Positions 59,944 to 64,000 of a stretch of DNA of 64,000 bases are shown piece by piece. The stretch's first letter is position 1, and every line of letters starts with the position of its first letter. Source of the DNA: Citrobacter amalonaticus (GTDB taxonomy: Bacteria; Pseudomonadota; Gammaproteobacteria; Enterobacterales; Enterobacteriaceae); NCBI RefSeq assembly GCF_018252635.1, contig NZ_JAGTXM010000004.1, positions 372,001 through 436,000 of the forward strand, in the 5' to 3' direction. The position numbers and the translations under genes are program-made. The notes under the pieces are model-generated. The model did no database searches. It was given only the letters and a program-made list of their open reading frames with translations, and had not been told where the DNA came from.

Positions 59944-60739
59944 GCGCGCACCGTTTTTCCTCAAACTGGCGGCCTGGGGCGGGGTTATTTTCCTGCACTT
60001 CCCGATTCTGCTCATCGCGGCCTATGCGTTTAATACCGAGGACGCGGCCTTTAGCTTTCCACCGCAGGGACTGACGCTACGCTGGTTTAGCGTTGCCGCG
60101 CAGCGTAGCGATATTCTGGATGCGGTGACGTTGTCACTAAAAATTGCCGCGTTGTCGACGGCGATTGCGCTGGTGCTTGGCACGCTGGCGGCAGCGGCGC
60201 TTTGGCGGCGTGATTTCTTCGGTAAAAATGCCATTTCGCTGTTGCTGCTGTTACCGATTGCCTTACCGGGGATTGTCACCGGTCTGGCGCTACTGACCGC
60301 GTTTAAGACGGTCAATCTTGACCCGGGTTTTTTCACGATTGTGGTCGGTCACGCGACGTTCTGCGTGGTGGTGGTGTTTAACAACGTGATAGCCCGCTTT
60401 CGTCGCACTTCATGGAGCCTGGTGGAGGCTTCTATGGATCTTGGCGCTAACGGCTGGCAAACCTTCCGCTATGTCGTGCTGCCAAATCTGGGCTCGGCGT
60501 TGCTGGCCGGGGGAATGCTGGCGTTCGCGCTGTCATTCGATGAAATCATTGTCACGACCTTTACTGCCGGTCATGAACGGACGCTGCCGCTGTGGTTACT
60601 CAATCAGTTAGGGCGACCGCGCGACGTACCGGTGACGAACGTCGTGGCACTGCTGGTTATGCTGGTCACAACCATTCCGATTCTGGGGGCGTGGTGGCTC
60701 ACGCGTGAAGGCGACAGCGTCGCCGGAAACGGTAAATAA
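59933..60739 (+). CDS. ydcV: YdcV, ABC transporter permease
   Basis: The 268-residue permease is of PotC type with about six helices and the EAA loop ([25 protein letters not shown]). It pairs with YdcU. patD follows 21 bases later, which links import to oxidation of the product. Confidence 0.94.
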   Translation: MHSERAPFFLKLAAWGGVIFLHFPILLIAAYAFNTEDAAFSFPPQGLTLRWFSVAAQRSDILDAVTLSLKIAALSTAIALVLGTLAAAALWRRDFFGKNAISLLLLLPIALPGIVTGLALLTAFKTVNLDPGFFTIVVGHATFCVVVVFNNVIARFRRTSWSLVEASMDLGANGWQTFRYVVLPNLGSALLAGGMLAFALSFDEIIVTTFTAGHERTLPLWLLNQLGRPRDVPVTNVVALLVMLVTTIPILGAWWLTREGDSVAGNGK

Positions 60740-60760
60740 ACAACAACATGGGAAAATGCT

Positions 60761-62185
60761 ATGCAACATCTGTTACTGATTAACGGCGAGCTGGTCAAGG
60801 GTGAAGGTGAAAAGCAGCCCGTCTATAACCCTGCCACCGGCGAGGTGCTGCTGGAAATTGCAGAAGCGTCTCCCGCGCAGGTGGATGCGGCCGTCCTCGC
60901 CGCCGACCGTGCGTTTAGCGAATGGGGACAGACGACCCCGAAAGTACGCAGCGAGCTGCTGCTAAAACTGGCGGATGTCATTGAGCAGAATGCACAGGAG
61001 TTTGCTGAACTGGAATCGCGCAACTGTGGTAAACCGCTACACTGCGCGCTCAATGATGAGATCCCGGCGATTGTTGATGTGTTTCGCTTTTTCGCCGGTG
61101 CCGCACGCTGCCTGAACGGTCTGGCGGCAGGGGAATATCTGGAGGGGCATACCTCAATGATTCGCCGCGATCCGGTGGGTGTTGTCGCCTCTATCGCGCC
61201 GTGGAACTATCCGCTGATGATGGCGGCGTGGAAACTGGCGCCCGCACTGGCGGCCGGTAACTGTGTGGTGCTCAAACCGTCAGAAATCACACCACTTACC
61301 GCGCTGAAGCTGGCGCAATATGCCAGGGATATCTTCCCGCCGGGTGTGCTCAACGTGCTGTTCGGCAGAGGCAAAACGGTCGGCGATCCGCTGACCGGTC
61401 ACAAGAAGGTGCGTATGGTCTCGTTGACCGGATCCATCGCTACCGGTGAACACATTATCAGTCACACCGCGCCGTCGATTAAGCGCACGCATATGGAACT
61501 GGGCGGTAAAGCGCCGGTGATTGTGTTTGACGATGCCGATGTGGATGCCGTGGTGGAAGGCGTGCGTACGTTTGGCTTCTACAATGCCGGTCAGGACTGT
61601 ACCGCCGCTTGTCGCATTTATGCGCAGAAGGGCGTTTACGATGTGCTGGTTGAGAAACTGGGGGCGGCCGTAGCCAGCCTGAAGATCGGTGCGCCGGAGG
61701 AGGAAACGACCGAGCTGGGGCCGCTAAGTTCGCTGGCGCATCTGGAGCGCGTTACCAAAGCCGTTGAGGATGCCAAAGCGCTGGGACATATCAGCGTAGT
61801 CACCGGTGGGAAAAAAGTGGAGGGGCCGGGTTATTACTTTGCCCCGACGCTGCTGGCAGGGGCTAAACAGGAGGATGCAATTGTCCAGCGTGAAGTATTT
61901 GGCCCGGTGGTCAGCGTGACCGTCTTCGAGAAGGAGGAGCAGGTGCTGGAATGGGCTAATGATTCGCAATATGGCCTCGCCTCGTCGGTCTGGACGCGCG
62001 ACGTCGGGCGCGCTCACCGGGTCAGTGCGCGTCTACAGTACGGTTGTACGTGGGTTAACACCCATTTCATGCTGGTGAGCGAAATGCCGCACGGCGGACA
62101 GAAACTGTCGGGCTATGGCAAAGATATGTCACTTTATGGGCTGGAGGACTACACCGTGATCCGCCACGTCATGGTGAAGCACTGA
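60761..62185 (+). CDS. patD: Gamma-aminobutyraldehyde dehydrogenase PatD (YdcW)
   Basis: PatD oxidises 4-aminobutanal, from putrescine, to GABA with NAD+. The 474 residues equal E. coli YdcW. The catalytic Cys is in [13 protein letters not shown], the Glu in [11 protein letters not shown] and the coenzyme block is SIAPWNYPL. It ends the ydcSTUV-patD operon before a strong terminator. Confidence 0.96.
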   Translation: MQHLLLINGELVKGEGEKQPVYNPATGEVLLEIAEASPAQVDAAVLAADRAFSEWGQTTPKVRSELLLKLADVIEQNAQEFAELESRNCGKPLHCALNDEIPAIVDVFRFFAGAARCLNGLAAGEYLEGHTSMIRRDPVGVVASIAPWNYPLMMAAWKLAPALAAGNCVVLKPSEITPLTALKLAQYARDIFPPGVLNVLFGRGKTVGDPLTGHKKVRMVSLTGSIATGEHIISHTAPSIKRTHMELGGKAPVIVFDDADVDAVVEGVRTFGFYNAGQDCTAACRIYAQKGVYDVLVEKLGAAVASLKIGAPEEETTELGPLSSLAHLERVTKAVEDAKALGHISVVTGGKKVEGPGYYFAPTLLAGAKQEDAIVQREVFGPVVSVTVFEKEEQVLEWANDSQYGLASSVWTRDVGRAHRVSARLQYGCTWVNTHFMLVSEMPHGGQKLSGYGKDMSLYGLEDYTVIRHVMVKH

Positions 62186-62211
62186 CCGCTCATGTCGGGT
62201 AATAAGCGCTG

Positions 62212-62240
62212 AGCCCCGCCACGTGCGGGGCTTTTTGTTT
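62212..62240 (+). terminator. patD operon terminator
   Basis: AGCCCCGC-cacgt-GCGGGGCT followed by TTTTGTTT is a strong intrinsic terminator 27 bases past the patD stop. Confidence 0.88.
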
Positions 62241-62313
62241 CATTTACCGCAGACGAAGAGAGTATGCTATTGTGAATTTTTAATCAAAAAAAATGAATTT
62301 AAATGGAGTGAAC

Positions 62314-62625
62314 ATGATTGTCAGAACCTGGCATGGCTGCGTCCCCGTGCAGCATGGCGATGGATTTGCAACGCATTTAGAACTGACCGGCGTGAAACAT
62401 TCTCAAAGCATTGACGGAAATGCTGGAGCATTTGTCAGACGGGAGCGGCAGGGGGAATGGGATCACTTCTTTCTTGCCACGTACTGGCACTCTCTGTCGG
62501 CGATAAAAGCCTTTGCTGGCGAGGATTATCACGTCGCGGTGACTTATCCCGATGACGAACAGTTTGAACTACTTTCCGATCCCTATGTGTTTCAGTTTGA
62601 GGTCAATGAGAAAGTGCCGCTCTGA
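62314..62625 (+). CDS. Small protein, possible ABM (antibiotic biosynthesis monooxygenase-like) fold
   Basis: The ATG after GGAG gives 103 residues (MIVRTWHGCVPVQHGDGF), and an in-frame start seven codons upstream has no ribosome site. The layout resembles small ABM-type proteins: an early RTWHG strand, a central WDHFFLATYWHSLSAIKAFAG helix, and FELLSDPYVFQFEV at the end. The match is by shape and not certain. No catalytic role can be assigned. It lies alone between patD and yncL. Confidence 0.65.
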   Translation: MIVRTWHGCVPVQHGDGFATHLELTGVKHSQSIDGNAGAFVRRERQGEWDHFFLATYWHSLSAIKAFAGEDYHVAVTYPDDEQFELLSDPYVFQFEVNEKVPL

Positions 62626-62697
62626 AGTTATCCCGAATGAGTAAACATTAAGGATCATTTACGCTATAACGGGGAAGTGGGAAGATCGGCAGTCGAA

Positions 62698-62720
62698 GGC
62701 AGAGAGAGACTCTCTCTGCC
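62698..62720. repeat. Perfect 10-bp inverted repeat
   Basis: GGCAGAGAGA-gac-TCTCTCTGCC forms a stable hairpin 26 bases beyond the yncL stop and 70 bases after the small unknown gene. It lacks a T tract on either strand, so its role is unclear. Confidence 0.45.
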
Positions 62721-62745
62721 TGTCTGCGCCGCAAGCACTCAAAAT

Positions 62746-62841
62746 TTACATAAACCAGCCAAATCTCAATGAGATAAGCGCAAAAAGACCCACAGCAGCA
62801 AAGAGATTGATCAACACTACGGTTCTACTGGAAACATTCAT
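62746..62841 (-). CDS. yncL: YncL, 31-residue single-helix membrane protein
   Basis: The frame MNVSSRTVVLINLFAAVGLF onward to LRFGWFM matches E. coli YncL (31 residues) at nearly every position as I recall it. It has one transmembrane helix and no known function; E. coli YncL is a stress-inducible small protein. The ATG is preceded by AAAGGGTGG. It is divergent from ortT, as in E. coli. Confidence 0.9.
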   Translation of the reverse strand: MNVSSRTVVLINLFAAVGLFALISLRFGWFM

Positions 62842-62970
62842 TTTTGCCACCCTTTGTTAGTGCCCCTTTGTGTATAGTTCGTCATCTCGCGATCCGCAAT
62901 AGTACAAAATGTGGACTTAACGTAAGCGGTCATAAAAATCGGTAACGTGTTTGACTAAAAGTGATAAAAC

Positions 62971-62984
62971 TTGATGTGTGTCAA
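62971..62984 (+). promoter_or_regulatory. FNR-like box upstream of ortT
   Basis: TTGAT-GTGT-GTCAA differs by one base from the FNR consensus arms TTGAT-N4-ATCAA. A TATTCT -10 at 63010-63015 would place the box near -44, close to the class II activator position (-41.5). Confidence 0.6.
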
Positions 62985-63034
62985 AAAATGGAGCATATTG
63001 CGCGCGTTTTATTCTTCTGGCCGGATGCGCTTAA

Positions 63035-63208
63035 ATGTCTTTGTACCAAAAAATGTTGATGTTCTACGCGGTGATGGCCGCGATTGCTTTTCTGATCACC
63101 TGGTTTCTCTCGCATGATAAAAAACGCATCCGCTTTCTGAGCGCCTTTCTGGTCGGAGCCACCTGGCCGATGAGCTTTCCGGTCGCACTGTTGTTTTCGC
63201 TGTTTTGA
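63035..63208 (+). CDS. ortT: OrtT (YdcX), GhoT-like membrane toxin
   Basis: The 57 residues begin MSLYQKMLMFYAVMAAIAFL and match E. coli OrtT, an orphan GhoT-family toxin with two membrane helices that lowers proton motive force under stringent conditions. No antitoxin gene is adjacent. The two helices flank a basic loop (SHDKKRIRF). An FNR-like box lies upstream. Confidence 0.92.
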   Translation: MSLYQKMLMFYAVMAAIAFLITWFLSHDKKRIRFLSAFLVGATWPMSFPVALLFSLF

Positions 63209-63215
63209 ACTGACT

Positions 63216-63237
63216 CAGCCGGGATCCTTCCCGGCTG
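63216..63237. terminator. Hairpin between convergent ortT and srfC
   Basis: A perfect stem CAGCCGGG-atcctt-CCCGGCTG lies between the two stops. T tracts are weak on both strands, so it is a possible bidirectional terminator. Confidence 0.5.
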
Positions 63238-63242
63238 GATCC

Positions 63243-64000
63243 TCAGTCCGTTGACAGCAGCGCGCTTAGCGCCTTTCTGTCGGCTTCCGTCAAAGCCTGC
63301 GGATGCTGATAACCCTTGTTCTCCGTTGCTCGCGTATACAACGCAACCAGCCAGTCATAGACATAGCGGCTGGCGGCGTGCACTGGTTTTTCTTCCAGTT
63401 GTGTTAGTCGCGCCATGGGCTGGCGTTTAACCGCGCTGAAAATTGCCGCTCCTTTGGCGATCCGACTGGCGGGACGCTCTGCCTCATCCACGTCGGCATA
63501 GCCCAGCCAGGCAATAAAGTTAGCGATGCATGCGTGTAACTGGGCACCGCAAACTTCTTCACGCTGCAATAGCTGTTGCAGTTGCTGCGGCAGTTGCAGA
63601 CGGTAGCTGGCGACTGCCAGAATGTCGACGACCTGACGCAGCGCGGCGGGCGTCAATCCCAGACGCGGCGCCTGACTGTCATCGCGGCTCCACTGGCGAA
63701 TATGGTTGAGCCACATGCGATGCGCCTGAAAACCCGTCTCTTTGTTCTCTGCCTGCTGCGGGGCGTCACGGACGTCCGCGAAAAGGTCAATGGCCTCATT
63801 GAATAATCCACTGACCTGTTCTTCACGCGGCTGCTGGACGCGGAGCAGGGTTTCAAACTGTTGTACCGCCGGCAAGAGACCGTCGAGCAGATCGCCGTGA
63901 TGCGCTGCATGCTGCTGTAACTGGCGAACCACCGCTTCTGCGCTGAGCGCTTCGGCGGGTTGCGCCAGCATCAGTTCACGAACACGCTGTTGATGCTGTT
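63243..64000 (-). CDS. srfC: SrfC-like virulence-associated protein (C-terminal part, cut by window edge)
   Basis: The frame is open to the right edge with no stop, giving about 252 C-terminal residues. They are mostly amphipathic helix rich in Gln and Ala, and include WLNHIRQW, FIAWLGYADVDEAERP and SRYVYDWLVALYTRATENKGY. I recall srfC beside ydcX in Salmonella, where srfABC was named as SsrB-regulated and proposed as virulence-associated. The assignment rests on position and family feel; the N-terminal part is not visible. Confidence 0.7.
   Translation of the reverse strand, partial: QHQQRVRELMLAQPAEALSAEAVVRQLQQHAAHHGDLLDGLLPAVQQFETLLRVQQPREEQVSGLFNEAIDLFADVRDAPQQAENKETGFQAHRMWLNHIRQWSRDDSQAPRLGLTPAALRQVVDILAVASYRLQLPQQLQQLLQREEVCGAQLHACIANFIAWLGYADVDEAERPASRIAKGAAIFSAVKRQPMARLTQLEEKPVHAASRYVYDWLVALYTRATENKGYQHPQALTEADRKALSALLSTD

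Overview
The window is chromosomal DNA from an enterobacterium close to Escherichia, Salmonella and Citrobacter. Most genes are recognisable orthologs of the E. coli K-12 uspF-ompN-nifJ to ydcW-ortT segment, in the same order and orientation. The last gene matches srfC, which I recall lying beside ydcX (ortT) in Salmonella. Extra genes between conserved blocks (an intact gapC, frmRA, pcaHG, a class II pyrophosphatase gene, the sgc operon and a CioAB-type oxidase) make Citrobacter or a near relative my best guess. That is an inference from recalled gene content, not a measured placement.

Layout. 1-8627: uspF (cut by the edge), a KTSC-domain gene, porin ompN, the sRNA micC, nifJ, an AT-rich region with an NlpC/P60 hydrolase, ydbJ, hslJ and ldhA. 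8825-14040: the ydbH-ynbE-ydbL envelope lipid-transport operon, pdxI, a GFA-family gene and azoR. 14242-25757: hrpA, an MHS-family transporter, ydcF, aldA, gapC, cybB and frmRA. 25923-36412: trg, ydcI, a Mn-type pyrophosphatase gene, pcaHG, ydcJ (hglS), a carboxylesterase, opgD and ydcH.

36461-41986: a complete seven-gene sgcXBCQAER operon, which in E. coli K-12 lies elsewhere on the chromosome. 42171-49972: rimL, ydcK, tehAB, ydcL, an EamA exporter divergent from an AraC regulator, ydcO and sutR. 50050-56497: rlhA, yncJ, a CioAB quinol oxidase operon with a 42-residue third gene, and ydcR. 56822-64000: the ydcSTUV-patD polyamine locus, a small unknown protein, yncL, ortT and the 3' part of srfC.

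Themes. Several units handle redox or anaerobic life: nifJ, ldhA, the CioAB oxidase, cybB and an FNR-like box before ortT. Others handle carbon compounds: aldA, pcaHG, hglS, patD and sgc. Legible control sites include CRP-like sites before aldA and sgcX, a FrmR operator, a FliA-type promoter before trg, an NsrR-like site before tehA, twin palindromes between ydcO and sutR, and a sigma-S-type -10 before ydcS. No prophage, insertion sequence, CRISPR array, tRNA or rRNA was seen, and all full-length genes look intact. I found no wholly new system. The most unusual items are a Trg receptor ending in the CheR-docking pentapeptide NWETF, the pyrophosphatase-pcaGH insertion facing hglS, and the relocated sgc operon with a structured control region.
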